Of a DNA stretch of 64,000 bases, positions 30,467 through 45,400 are shown in pieces. The stretch comes from Batillaria attramentaria. Lineage: Eukaryota; Mollusca; Gastropoda; Batillariidae. Where the stretch lies: assembly GCA_018292915.2 (NCBI GenBank), contig JACVVK020000225.1, forward strand, positions 362,001 to 426,000, in the 5' to 3' direction. A program made the position numbers and the translations under genes. Below the pieces are notes generated by a model. The model saw nothing but the letters and a program-made list of their open reading frames with translations. It was not told the DNA's origin and made no database searches. Numbering within the stretch: position 1 is the stretch's first letter; each line of letters starts with the position of its first letter.

Positions 30467-33400
30467 CAATGACCCATGTTTGCAAAATTCGAGACATGCT
30501 GCTTTGTGTTGGCACTGGTAGGCACAGGCGCATTAGGGTGCCTTACTTATTCATTTATTTATTTTAAACGATTCCTGAATTAGCAAACTACTCATCGTTC
30601 ATTGACAGAGCTGATCAGATGATTTTGTGAACTTCCAGACGCTATACCTTGCATCAGCGCTGACCAAGTGTGTGTGGAACATGAGTCTCAACACTCACAG
30701 CCACCTGCATGTCGCGGCCGTTCAGCAGCAGTTGCAGCCTCATGTTGGGTCCTACACCGCACTCAAGCACGATGCCTCAGAGGCAGCAGGTGAGGATGAC
30801 TCAGTCGATGTGACATTTTGTTTGTGGAATGCATTGTGTTTCCGTCCACTGCCAGCGTCTTGACTAACCAGTCGCCCAGTGGCTTTTGCTTGTCTTTTTT
30901 CAATCATTTACAGGGCTCGAAAAAAATGATTGCAGGTTGTGAGTTCAAATCCCAGCTGAGAACCAGATATTTTGTGCTGGCTTTTTCTTTGTCGTACCAT
31001 CTTTGATAACACCCATATATGTAGTGGAAAGGACTTCAACTCCTGAACACACACACACACACACCCCACATTAGGGGATCCCTCCCTTTCAGGCAGGACG
31101 CTTGCCACCTGGAGTCTACATAAGGTGATGGCAAACTTACGCAGCTCCACTGTTGAATGGTAGAAAAGCCTAATAGTAAACGAGCTTATCCCATCCATGG
31201 CAGTAAGGCCCTTTTGCTTTTCGTTTTACCTAATGACGGATATGCTTTGTATTGAACATTAAGCACACCACGGCTTTAGTCTTACAGGGTCTGTACAGAT
31301 CATGGAATCCAGGCCTGAAAAAGTTATGAAATAATCTCAAGAGTTATGAAAAGTCATGGAATTTCAGAATTTTATGGAAGCCATTTTGAGCCAGACATGA
31401 GGCGGTCAGCTTGATTACTCACTGGACTGTTCGCCAAAAATACCAATAAGCTGCCTTCTCGTAAATCTAATGGCTAACTCTGAACATTGGTCTTGCTGAC
31501 TGCGATAACTTATAAGCTCAGAATTTCTACCCTCGCGTGTGTCATTGTGAAAGAGCGAGAAAGTTGGCCTGGAAAAGTCATGGAAAAGTCATGATTTTGG
31601 CGACTGTGAACCTGTATGGACTCTGGACTCTTGGCGGTGCAGAGCTAAATCGAAAACTAAAATTGAGTGAGTCAGCATGAGATGCCTCTTGGAGTATGTG
31701 TGAATTCTGCATGTGGCTTTCTCCTTCGGTTATTCCCGATGACATGCTACTGTTTGAGTTCCTCTAATTTCCTCACTGACTTCGTATAGAGAATTCAGGT
31801 GTACCCCTGTGAGCTAGCCGGTCACGTGTGATCATCTACTCACCCCATACACCCACATGAACCCTACGGTCTTCTCACTAGGCTGTGTCGGAGCCGCAGC
31901 CCCTCACCACGGCTCCGCTCTTTGCTCACTACTCTTTGAATATGTGTGGATTTTGTATGTGGCTTTTCTTATTATCAGCAGGTCTTGGGAAGGCTGACAA
32001 GCATGAGATAAGCACAAGTGACAGCGAGCAAGAGGAAGACGGAGTCGGCAGAAAACGTCCTGTCCGGGGGAAGGGACTGAAGAAGGTGAGACTGTGGTAA
32101 CTGGTAACGAAGGTCTTGCAGTCTTGTGTTCACTTCAGGCTTGTGCTGATGGAATACTGCAGATGAATTTATTCCTTAAAAATATACATTCCCCAAAGGT
32201 GGTAACTAGTACTAGAACTTCTTGTACTGTTGCTGCAACAAAGGGAGGCTACCTGAGCTCCGTATCATGTATGGAGTTGTCTCCTTTCTGCCTTATTCAT
32301 CTGGCATCATCAAGCTGATGGACTACTGCAGATCAACATTTCACAAAGCAGTTTTTGTTGTTTTTTTCCCATCTGTAGTAAAAACTTTTTGTGTGTACAA
32401 CAACGACAGATTTGCTTTATGGATCGTCTCGAGTGTGTTGAACATACTGATTTGTTTTAGTCTTCAGGTTAACTAATGTTTAGTGTTTTGCTCACTAATA
32501 CTAATAGTTTTTGCGTCACGACCACTACTACAGAGTGTGCAGAGATGTGGTCTAAAAGTATCTTGATTTCCTGGAGGGAGGTCAGTAGGCAACAACAGAA
32601 ATGCATTGTAACAATAAACTGCTTTAAATTAATTCAGATGTAGTGATCCATACAGCTGTGAATGCAGTCTTACAGTGAATCGCTTGCAGCTGTATTTGTT
32701 ACGTCAGTTGCTGTGGCCTTTTTTTTTTTTTTTTTGCTGGTTGTTTGCTCCTTTCAGCTTCCGCTTTTTAGTCTTCATGTACGTGTATGTGGTGGTTTGC
32801 GTGCCTTGCTGTCTCGCTCGCCTGGGTCACGACCTCTCTATCTCCTTTACCTTTCCCTCCCACAGAAGCGGGTGGGTGGAGCTGGCGTGGTGGTAGAGGA
32901 GGGGTTAGAACAGGAAAGCTCAGGGGATGAGCAGTGCTGCGCCCACCATCACCACCAGGGACACCACCACGAACTGCATGAGGACAGTCTCGGCTCGGAC
33001 AGCAGTCTTGGGGCGCATTCTGATCTCAGCGAAGACAGCACACAGGTTAGGCTTCATCAGGGTTCCCCTGTTTTCCCCCCACCCCCCACCCAGGATACTC
33101 CGGACTCGTAGCTTTGCTAGTTTCTCTTTCGCAGGAGCCGAGTCACTGTTGGTTTTTGCTTAGGGTACAGGGTAGGGAGGTGAGTGCGTTCTGCTTGGCA
33201 GTGCCCGTGACTGTGAGAATCTTCTGTATCGTGTATGTGTGATTTGACTGCTAAGTGCTGTTTTTGTGGCAGCCCTCAGTGTTTGCGTTTGTCCTGGAAA
33301 GATTACTTTTTCTTCAGTTATGACTGACATGTATATATGTTTGGGCTTAATTTTTTAATGTGAAGCTGGCAAATGTTTTGCATGATAACCTAAAAGTATG

Positions 33401-36400
33401 ATGATATGTTTAGCAGTGATGTTTGCGGAATTTTTGAAGTTCCTGACATGATTTTTTTCCCCTTTGGATAGCTCATTTAACCTCTTTGAAAAAGTACCAT
33501 ACTGCATGTATGTTGTTTTCACGGTCTGGTACGGTAAAAGGTAAAGGAATATTTAATAATAGCAACTCTAAGAATACTCTCGTTAAAAGTATTGGGACGT
33601 GTAATAGCAAATTTGAGGATACAAGTTAGGAGCTGATTCTGTGTTGGTAAAATGTAGCATTTTCACTCAGCGTGAAATGCATCTGTGCGCAGTGTTTCTA
33701 ATAAAAATGACATAAATAAGTATCCCCTCGTGCAGCTAGCAGATTTGGAAGTGCTTTTGTGTATACAGGTGTTAAATTAATTTGCTTTGCCATGCTTCAG
33801 TTAATGGTTATTGTTCATCTCCCATTTTATTTTTATTTTTTTGACCTGGGTACTTGTGCCTTGTTCAGCTGTTAGGAATTGTGTTGCCACAGGAAGAAAT
33901 GAGTTGCATACACAGCACAGCTGACTTTTTCTCATGAGCTAGTGACATTATGCAATGCATTCACCAGACTTGATCTGCTTTACTTACTGGTACCTTCCTG
34001 ACCTGTTGTGTCTGCTTCACACCTCTAGTGAGAAGTGCGCTACAAATAACTTGAAATCATAGCATTTTGATTTCTTTTGCTTGGAGGCTGCGTAGCTGCT
34101 TGTTGGTCTTGCTTTATCCTGTACAGAAATCGTGCTTTGGGTTCAGCTTGCTCTCCTTGCCTAGCTTTGTCGAGTTTTGTATGTTTGGGAATAGTGTTAC
34201 GCTTGTCTGGAATTTGGCCTTCTCTTCCAGGATGCTTGAACTCTAACTTACACTGAATGTCAGACAAAAATCTAGTAAGTTTCTTGTTGCTCTCTCGTGT
34301 TTCAGGACGACCATCTAGCAGAAATGGCCAAGCTTCCACCCAAACGCAAACTGCACAAACACCTCCCAGCACACCGCGGCTGTGCTCCCAACACCCAGGC
34401 CACAGAGAGCGAGGAGTGCACCGAGTCGAGCGACGATGAGGAAGATGAAGACGAAGAGACAGACGAGGAGGCCCGCATGGAGATGAAGAGAGAGAGGTGG
34501 ATTAAAATGCAGGAGGCACCTGTAGGGGCGGAAAAGAAAGGAGAGCGGCCGCTGAAGCCCGACCTGGCCGAGGGAGGGAAGAAACTGAACGAGAGCTCAG
34601 AGCTGGAGGTCTGTGGTCACTGTCAGGTAGGATGTGCACGACTGAGCATGTGTAGATTTAGCAGCTTGGTCATGTGACATTCATGTTTAGTGATAAGAGG
34701 GTGGATGGATCCGGGCTGGCAAATTTTCAGGAAACCATGATTTAGGCATCTGCATCACTGAAATTGTGGACCGCTGATGGCTTCTTGTTTTTTTTCTTCT
34801 GTGTTCCTTCGGTTTCATGTGCCAGAATTTTCAAATTCCAAGTCAGAACCCTTTAGTAAATACAGATTTTTGTAGAAATAATCACACTAAGCTGACAAAC
34901 TTTCCTTAGCTTTTGGTAGTGTATTTACTTCTGCCATCGTTTGGTAAAAGGTCCTAAGTACTTCTCAGATCCATACCACTGAGGTCTTTCCATCAAATGA
35001 CAGTAGACTTGTCATCAGCATGATTTAAATATCTTTTTCTATTTGGCCCCAGGATCACTCGGAGGTGGACTTGGACACGGACGACGAGGAGCTGATGAAG
35101 GAAGCCAAGCTTGTGCATCTGAAGCACTCCTACCCCAATGACAGTGATGACACTTCAGACTTCGAGGAGATGGAGGAGGAAGAGGCTGTCATGCTCACTG
35201 ATATGAAGAGACAGTATCGTGTGCAACATGTAAGAGAGAGTGTGCGTGCGTGTGCGTGTGTGCATGCGCCCATGTGTTTGTGTATGTGTGTGTGTGCATG
35301 CGTGTGCACTTGTTTTCTAGGAGCAAGAGAGAGAGATTCTGACAAGGATATGTCCAGTTATATGGTATGCATTCTGGTAATCCACTATTGAAAAGAATTT
35401 CCGGTTAATGATCCGTGGTTAATGATCATTGCATGCAGCATTGTTGCATTGCGATACTGTTTGATGTTCTGAGAATTTTTTTTAACTGACTTACAACTTA
35501 TTTATAGGACAACTGGAGGCCAAATGTAAAGGCCACACATTGGTGAGTTTGCGGTGTGTGTGTGTGCGTTTGCTTTCCTTACACGTGCACCTCGTGAATG
35601 TGCTTCACACACTGCTGTTCCGTGCTTCTAGCAGCTGCAGAAACAACAGCAAGGAGCGTCTCCCAACTTACTGCAACAAGCTGCCAACATCGTCATGCGT
35701 CACAAGATGCAGGCAGGGGAGCACCACCCTGGAGTCAAGGCCGGCCCCATGGGTGTTGGAGTCGGCACGGAGGCTCACGGAGACTCGCAGGATGAGAGCG
35801 AGTTTAACGTCAGCAGCGATCGTCTTGGCACGAGCGGTAGTGACGGCAGCCCCAGTAAACTGCCGCTGGTGCAGATGGCCAACACCATGCAGGTACAGAA
35901 CAGAATGAAGGTCTAAAAGCACTTATAAATGCATCCCTCTTTTGGGGGTTAATGCTGTTGTGTGTGATTTCACTCCTCTGATTTTTTCCCCTGTCAAATT
36001 CTGTGCTCTTTAGAAAAACAAATGCTCTTTTTTTTTAGTTTTGTTAAACTAATACGCTGCTTTCAAACTGTTCTAAAATTTTGTTGAGACAAAAACAAAA
36101 AAACAAATGCTCTTTTTTTTTAGTTTTGTTAAACTAATACGCTGCTTTCAAACTGTTCTAAAATTTTGTTGAGACAAAAACAAAAAAACAAATGCTTTTT
36201 TTTTTAGTTTTGTTAAACTAATACGCTGCTTTCAAACTGTTCTAAAATTTTGTTGAGACAAAAACAAAAAAACAATTGCTTTTTTTTTTAGTTTTGTTAA
36301 ACTAATACGCTGCTTTCAAACTGTTCTAAAATTTTGTTGAGACAAAAACAAAAAAACAAAACAAAAAAAATGTGTCAGTTTCCCGGCCAACCATACTTTT

Positions 36401-39400
36401 TCTTTGCAGCCCTGAACAATTGTATTTCGCACACATGAACACACATATATACACAGAAAAAATGAAAAGATGCTAGTTTTAGTAAATTGATGCACCAGCA
36501 CAAAAATGAAACAGACACACACCTCTACCTCTCTATCTCTCTCTCTCTCTCTCTCGCACGCGCGCGCGCCCCTTTAAATACTGGATATGAATTTTATGTG
36601 GCAGGATGGCAGTGGCACTTGTCTTGGCTGTGCTGGTTCCCCAAGTCACCATGGCGATGCTGGACCGGGCTGTAGCAAGCCGGGCGTGGAGACAGAGGAA
36701 ATCTATGATTGCTCCTCCATTATACAACACATGCAGGCCTCACGGAGAGGTCGCATGCAGATGCAGAGGTCAGTGATCACATCCTGTGTTCCACCGAAAT
36801 AATTTAAACAGTGTACCACGCAGCGCTTCATACAGAACACTTCCTGTCGCTGTCTTGGAATTCAGCGTAGTAAACTTTCTGTGATGCATATCAAGCATTC
36901 AGCAACGTTATAGAGAATATTTTGCTCTATGCATGAAATCTTTGCTCTTGAAACTGTTAACAGAATCAAGTTACCTGCCGTGTGATGGCAAGCGACATTA
37001 AGTCCATGACATCATTTTAGGGGGAAAGGGGTGATTTCAAGATAAAGATGTTGACATCATGTACTTTTTCCTCAAATGAAGTCAGTGGGCGTACGGTTTT
37101 TGCCATTACACTACAGTTGTAGTATCTGAGCCCATCCAGATCAGGGTGGACCTAATAGCATGCAGGCAAGTGCATTTTAATCATTCATTATCTGTACATA
37201 ATTGTTTAGTGAAAATTGAAAAAAAAAAGAAGTCATGATGAATAATGGCCACATATTTTGTCAGGCGGTCATGCTCCAGCGACTACGCAGAGGACATCCT
37301 CAGTCCAGACGATGGAAGCTGCCACAGCTCACGCATGAGCACGAAGTCAGAGAAGAACATGGCGGACTTCGAGGGCGAGGAGGCGCTCAGTGAGGAGGAG
37401 CTGGCTCAGATCAACGCCCACACTCACTTTGGTGCTGTCTCCCAGCACATCGGCTCCATGGCTTCTCTCTATCACTCGCACCTACCTCGCTGTAAGTTTG
37501 CAACCCATGATTGGTACTAATATCAGCTGTCTTTATCAGCTCTTTTTCATTCCAGTTGTGTGCACTGTTGTCACACATCACATGAGTTGCCGGGAAGCGT
37601 CACTTTTGCAGAGTTAAAGCTGTGAGAGCTGGCAAAGAATGCGAGACCTGATGTTTACCTGATGTTGTCATAGATTTTTGCTTCATCACACAGTTACATG
37701 GATGACAGTAAGCATTAGCATCATGTAGGGTATCCAGGCAGCATGAGCAAACTCAGTGCTGTTTGCACATGGGCATAATCTGAAAAAAAGTAGTCGCTAA
37801 CACCCTGTTATTCTCTTGGCTCTTACACATTCTCTGTTGTCTCTCTCAAACTCTTGTGGTCTTGTTACAGCTGTCATTCACCATCGCCCGCCCCAGAGAG
37901 AGCTGCGGGAGAAGCTGAGCAGTGTTGCCTGTGCTGACTTCACCTTTGATGACGTCTGCAAAAAGGGAAACACACTGCTGTGGGACTTGGTCCAGGATGA
38001 CACAGCGGTAAGTAGATCTGATTCACTTTTAATAAATAATAATAATGAGTATTATATAGGCGCTTAACCCAATTTCATGAATCGGCTCAAAGCGCCACGA
38101 ACTGAACCCAACACGCACGCTCATGTGAATCACACACATTCTCTCACACACTGGACATAAACACATTACAATCATGTGGTGCAAAGGGTCAGCTCAGCTA
38201 TTTAAATTTCGGAATTTATCTGTGTCTTGTTCATAGCTTATCCCCCATGGCTTTTTGCAGAAATTGTTTCCATTGCATTGCCCGTATCAAATTTTTATTT
38301 ATTTTGTTTTAAATTTTTTACAGCACTTGCTGCCAGAAGGCCTGGCCCTGGAAGCAGAGAAAGCGCTGTACTCCCTAGTATGTTTCACAGACCGCTGCAT
38401 CAAGACCAAGTTCATCGAGGCTTGTGTCAACAACCTTGCTAAGCACAAGTAAGCTATTTGCTTTGGGGTTTGTTTATTTTTTGTCACTGTTCTAGCAAGA
38501 TCGGGGGCAATACTCAGGAGACGTCTGTTGGGTAAATTGGAGTCCTTAAACTGAATTGAGTAGATCAATGTATGTTGTGGGTACATTTAAAAAGGCTGAA
38601 GCGAGCAAGTTCAAGATTTTCATTGGTCTTGCGTTAAGAACAGCTGAATAGGTAGATTTGTTTGCTCAAACATTTGTTTGTTCTCTTTGTGCAGATCTGT
38701 AGTCATGTCACTGAGGCTGCTTCCCAAACTGTTCAACTCTTTCCAGAACTACAGGTCTGGGACAGATCCACACACAGTCACAATGTGAGTACATGTACAT
38801 GCTTGCCAACCTTTCACAATCCAGGCTCCGCATGTAGAAGTCGAGGTTAGGGAGTTTAGCTCCGGGTTAGAGTCTAACCTCAAACTAAACTAGCTCTAGG
38901 GTTACATTTTCTGTTGTTTTTTGTTTTAAATCAGGAAGCAGGTCCATTCCAGCAAGGTGCCTACGCCGTTATAGAAGGATTTTTGTCTTTCTTTCTTTGT
39001 TTCCTTTTTTATTTAATTTTGTTTTGGGCTTTCTTTTGTCTTGTCTTGGTTAGGCTGGTAGCCGTGGGTTAAATTAACCTCGAGTTTTACATACGGGCCC
39101 TGCACTCTTCTCGTGATTTTACCTTTTCTTTTCTAGCGCAGTGAAAGGAGACAGTGTCATGGCAGTGATTTGTGGATGCAGCTTTGCATGTCTTTATTTT
39201 CTTCTTCTTCTTCAATGTTTTTCAGGTGGGCAGAGGCTGAGCTGAAAATGATGAGCCACTTCTTCAACGACTTGGTGCACTTCACAGAGAACAAGAAGGC
39301 TGGCAGCATGCCTCCTAACTCACTGTGAGTATTGGACCACATGCTCACTGTCTTGTCTGTCGGACCCATCATGATAGAGATTTAGTGATTATTTTGTTAG

Positions 39401-42400
39401 CAACTGGCCAAAATTGATCAAACTCTTCTGGCTGCACCCTGATTCTCATACCTTCTCGTATTAAGCCCAGGAGTTAGATTGAAAAAGACTTGTTGTAATA
39501 GATGTTTTGTGTTTGTGTGTGTGGTCCAGGTACAGTTACAGGGAGGGTGTGCAAGTTCGTCTGACCTTCCTCACGTGTGTCTTCTCCTCCATGGGCTCTC
39601 CTGATACTTTCCGTGAGTATTGCTCGATTGTCTTTGTGCAGTCCTGCCAGTTAGCATTTTTGTTTTTTTGTTTTTGCAGGTCCTATGCCTTCATTAGCAG
39701 GCAGTAATAATGGTACATGTATGTTGAGACAATGAACTGTATATTTCAGGTCTGAACCAGGAGCAGGTGGACTGCTTGTGGAACTGCCTGGCCACGGATC
39801 CCGTCAGCACTGATGACTGCCTCTCCTGGTTCCTGAACCAGGCCAAGAGCAAGGACCACCATGCCCTGGGTGTGGAGACTTTCAGGCACATCTTCCTGGA
39901 GAAGGTAGGGTTGTTTGGCTAGTGACTGATAAGTGGAAACATACTAGAGTAAAAGTGTTCTGTATTTCATGCAGTGAGCTTCTTTCTTTGTACTGTAGAT
40001 TTTGCTTTTGTTGGTTTAGGTTATCTTGCCAGTCACTTTGGAAAATGAGAAAGGGGGAAGGCTGGAGCTTCATGCGCTTAATTGTTTGTGTGTGGCAAAT
40101 GGAAAATTGGTAAGGTGAGCAGGTTGAGGGGTAGTGACCGGGGAAGAATTTTTGCCGTAGCTGTGTGAAGCTGCTTGTATTTTATCGTGATTACCCAAAG
40201 TGAGCACATTCTGCGGAAGCTTAGCATTTATGTACTGTTAGTTTGAGAGCCTTCATCTTTGATACAGAGCGGATGATAGCTCTTTTCGGCCTGTGCAGAT
40301 TCCACAGCTGAGCCCGGAGAGGATGACGATGATCGGACTCAACTTGTTCCAGCACCTGTCTCACCTGACTCGCATGTCCAATGCCTCACATCACACTCAG
40401 CTCACAGAGGATCAGGTACAGTTTGCAGTGTGTGCATGCAGTTTGCTACCGTGATTCGCTGCTTGTAGGAACCGGAAGTTTTTTTTGGCACCTTACAGCT
40501 GTTGAAGGGTTACGGAGACTGGGTGGTGCTTTTCAGGAAATTGTTTTGTGCTGTTGATTTGGCCGGACCTGAGGCATTTTCTCTTTCCTGATTGGTTTAC
40601 CAAACGAGCTGTTGTATTATGACATCATCATGGAATGTTTGTCATAACGTTAGTTTGAAAATAGCTCAGTATGACACACTTCCTCTACTTCTCAGCTACA
40701 GTTCTCTCAGAATTTAGTTATGCCACAAGTCCACATCAGTATGTTTGTTGCTTCAAGGCAACACAGTCTGTTGCACTCCTTACAAATCACCTATTGCGTA
40801 CGTTTCTCCAGATGTGTGGCATGGATCAGCTGTGGCGTATAGCGCTGCAGGCCGACAACAAGGATGTGAGTATGACTGCCACCCAGTTCCTCAACAACTA
40901 CTACATCAACCACGGTGGGGGAACGCTCGACAGGGAGGACATGTTTGTCTCGCGCTGCATGGCCAGCCTCACCTCCACGCTGAACAAAGTCAAGGAGGTC
41001 AGTACTGCCATAGTTGAGTTGTTGAAGTTTTCGCAGAAAGGCATGAAAGTAGGGTTGTGCACAAACACAGGTAAAGTGCTGTCCACATTAGTGTTTCTGG
41101 GGTTGTGTCATTGTAGACAAGTGATAAAAATGACTTCCGAGTCTGGTGCTGTCGGATAACTTAGGTGTCGCTGGTTTGGGTCATTTGGACTTCAGCACAC
41201 TGTTGTGGTGAGTCTTTTGTGTCATGATTCATCATATAGTCTTGTGTACAGCAGGCCTGGATTATGTGTGGCATTTTCTGAATCGGGGCGTACGTTTGGC
41301 AGTTACTAAGCAGGGCTTGTGTTAACGCACAAACTGTGCGTATTGACGCACAGAAATCACGAAATGACGCAGAAAAAAAAATCACTGGAGGTTTTACTGA
41401 CGCACAGATTTTAAAATTTTGGAGCAGGAGTGCGTCGCGTGATAATCAAATTTGATAGCATGACGCACAGCTTTCACAGTTTTTGTTTCAATCTTCGGCA
41501 ATCGATTGTCAGAGCAGTCGCCACAGACGCTCTGAAATGTACGGCGTTTATGTCTGTTAGAGTAGGCTGACCCTCAGATTTTTCTGCTGGAAGTCATGCT
41601 GACCCTCAGAAAAAATATCTACCACAAGCCCTGACTAAGGTCAGGGAGCAGAGATAATTAACTCACGTATTCAGTTAAATCTTTAACCAGCTTTCACATG
41701 AAAACTTCACCTACATAAAAAAATGTCTGTTCTATGCAGGTGGGTTTGTGTTTGAGGTTCCAATGTACTTTTCCACCACATATGGGTGATGTCAGAGATG
41801 AAGCAATGAGAAAAGAGCCAGCACAAATAATATTTGGCTCCAGCCGGGATTCAGACTCACAACCAGAACATTGCGAGTCCAACGCCCTACCACTCGGCTA
41901 TCCCAGCTCCCTCTGTTCTGTGCAGGATCCAGATATTTAATTCACCTGCTCAGTGAAACCCCTTCATTTGCTGTCACTCGAAGACGTAACTTGCTAAGAC
42001 AAAAAATGTCTGTTCTAAGCAGGATCCAGCCTGTTACCTCCTACGCATGCAGCGTGGGCTGGTGCTCTTAAAGAACCACCTGGAGATGTTCCGGCGCCGC
42101 TACGCCTTCCACATGCGCACCTGGCACCTGGATGGGAAAGGTGTGGTGTCCCACCAGGCACACATGGCTGACAAAGCGTCCACCCCACTCCGCATTCTGC
42201 TGCAGACCACCGGCATGACAGAAAAGGTAGGGAGGACAGGAGTAAGAAAAGAAAGAAAAAAAAAAATCTTATAATATTTGCGAAGGGAGACTGTTTAGAT
42301 TATGTTTACAATAGGGGTTTGTTTCACAGAATAACATCATTCCAGGACTGAAATGACATGTAAAGTTTGTTGTTTAAAAACATGTTACTGTTGTTGTTTT

Positions 42401-45400
42401 TTCAGACAGATTTGCGTTGTACATTTACACAGGAATTTGTTCATAGATTGACAAGAGGGAAACTTTTGCAATGCAATTCAGATGATGTTGTGAGAAATAG
42501 TTTTAAGGTCGAGGGTGTGATTTGTAGAGCTGAGATTGGGGGGGGGGGGGGGGGGGGTTGGTGGGGGGGGGGGGGGGGGGGGAATAAACAGTTATGAAGA
42601 AGACATGCAGTGATGCTTCTGTATTTTTTGTAACTTTACTTACAGACAGTAAGCAGTTATAAAGGATGAGACAGACACATCGCAAACTGTATTGTAACCT
42701 TGACTTGTGGGCAGACACAGCTGGATATGCTGTCATCTGACCTGGTTTCTGAGCTACGGGCGGAGGTGACACGGTGGTGGGAGGTGCTTCAGAAACAGCA
42801 GCAGCAACAGCGACAACAGCTTGACGCTGCGCACGGGCACCACGGCCACGGCCTGCTGTCGCCCATCCTGGGTGCCATGCTGGGGGACGGGCCTATACGC
42901 ATGATTACACTTGGGCAGGAACTCACCGTGGACATGGATGAGAAGACGCTGGGTGAACTGCAGTTCAAAGACATGCAGGTGGGTGTTATGCTTGGTTGGT
43001 GTTGTCTCTGTTGGTATTGTCCAGAAATCATTAATTTCATTTCTAATTTCTCCATGCATGGTGTGGATTCAGACTTAATTCTTAATATTTTGATGTTGGG
43101 GATGAGGATGCAGAATCAGAAAGCAGAAAGAAAACTCACTTTGATTTATGGTGTTAGTCCAGACTTGTCAGTATTACAAAGCGTGGATGAGACTGCTGAC
43201 TTTGAAAGTAGAAAAGGAAACTTTCAGTTACAGTAAAGACGGGATGAGTATGGTGGAATTTAAAGGAACGTCTTCATGTTTTCTATAGGGAATGCAGAAG
43301 AAGAAGAACACTATTTTCTGATTTTTCACCCCTGCTAGAATAATTTTTATTCTCATGGTTTCACATTTTTGGCGGCTTTCTTCCTCAGCGGTGGAGCAAC
43401 AGATCAGTGAGAACTGAGTCACTGGGTGGTTTCTCTTTCCAGTTGGTGTTTGTGTCTGTCGGTGCGAGCCGTCAGCCGAAGAAACTGGACGGGTCGCTAC
43501 CCTCGTCCTGCCTGCCGGTGCCGGCCCGCGAGAGGCTGCCTATGATCCTGCTGCTCTTGGAGCCGCACTTTGACAACCTGTTCACGCTACTGGAGAAACT
43601 CAGCGATATGTCTGCTGAACTCCAGCATTTGGTACGTCATCGTATTCCGTGAAGTACTTTTATTAAAGGCCCAAGGGTGGATATTTCAAGGTTTCTTGGA
43701 AGACAACTTGTTTTGGAATGGTTTTGCTCGTGATTGTGCCTGCATGATTGAAATATTGCGCCTAAAATTTTGTAGAAGTCTAAATGCAGTACATGATTTT
43801 TTTGTTGTCGTACGAACGAGAATTTCAACAGCCTCAAACTCTCCTATTTACCCATTTAACAAGACTGTGGCAGATGCTGTGCATTTCAGCTTGTGCTTGC
43901 TTACCGCCAGCCTGCGGCTTAAACTGTGCAAGTATATCTCAGCAGTGTGATGATATATGCCACTAAAACATCTCTGAACAATTTGTGACCCTACACATGC
44001 AGGATTGTGGGCCTTCAAGATTATGACCGATCGGGCAGAGTGCCATCTCTGGCTGTGCGTACGCTTTGCAGAGACAGATGTGCAAACCTCAACTCACCAG
44101 TGGTTGTCTTGTTTTCAGGAGAGCCAGGAGCAGGCACGTCTACAGGCGGAGGCACGTCGGTTATCCCGCAGCGTGTGGGAACTACTGATGATGCTGCCCA
44201 CTAGTCGCAGTCACCTGCAGGGATTCCACAGGATCGTCAGTGATCAGGTGTGTTGCAGTCTTCCTGCTCGTCCTCAAGAAACGTGTGATTGTTTTGTGGC
44301 CTTGAGTAAAAGAAAAGAATACTATGAGGAGAAGTTTTGTACTTGAGTCAGTGAGGTTGGGGCCTGGGAGATGTGTCATAACATTAACAAGGGAAGCACC
44401 CTCAAAGTTCCACCCGTGAAGTGAAACACCCTCAGAGTTGCACCCGTGAAGTGGGTGAGTCTCGGCTGTGTGGCAACAGCCTCCCAATTAGGCCCATAGC
44501 ACACCTGCTCAGGGTAAGAGCCAACCTAGGTAGGAAAAATCACGCTTGCCTTGGCTGGGATTCAAACCCGGGTCTCCCGGTCCATGGTCCGAAGTGACAA
44601 TCACTACACTGCGGTGACCGGTAGGTCTGTAAATTGTGTTAGGTATGGATTACTAACCAGCAGTGGTACTTCAAGTAGAAGTCAGCCAACTTAGGGTTGT
44701 TAACGTATTAGGGTATCATGTACTTTGTGTATTGCTACAACTTGACACAATCTGTGCGCAGGAGGGCGAAAGTAGCGGTGGAGATGCCAGCAGTAAGATA
44801 GACTGGGAGAAGCTGTTACCCCCTCACAGCCCCCATCGCCTGTACTACTCACTGCAGATTGTGGAATCGCTGGCATACGGCATGCAGCCTCGCAAAAAGT
44901 CACTGGTGAGTTGACGTAGGCTTTGATTGGTCCGCAGATTGGGACAGTTCTTTTCTTGTGTATCCGTATTTTATGGAAATGTTTGAAGTGAGATGGATTT
45001 GTGTGTTAATGTGCGCAATTCTGTTCACGGCAGGTGAGAACAGGTGGTGGGGACGCGCTAGCCTTTGCTTCAGAAAGCTCAGAAAAAGGCAACAACTCAC
45101 AGACCTCCGACTGGAGCAGCAAGGTGAATACAAGAGCTATATTATAAGGATTTTTTTTTTCACTATATTTTGCACTGTCAGTTCTATGTTGACATAATTC
45201 TAAGCTATCAGTGAAATACCAGTTGAACTGTGCATGCTCCTGCACAGGCAGTTGTGATATTTAAGATGTTGCTATTGTGTTATTCTTATTGTATCCATTA
45301 TACTCTTTGTCTTGCGGTTTTCAGTTTGTGTCAAGGGGTGGCCTGTCACATCTCCTCAGTATCTTCATGAACGGAACGCTGCAGCCTCAGGAAGGAGATT

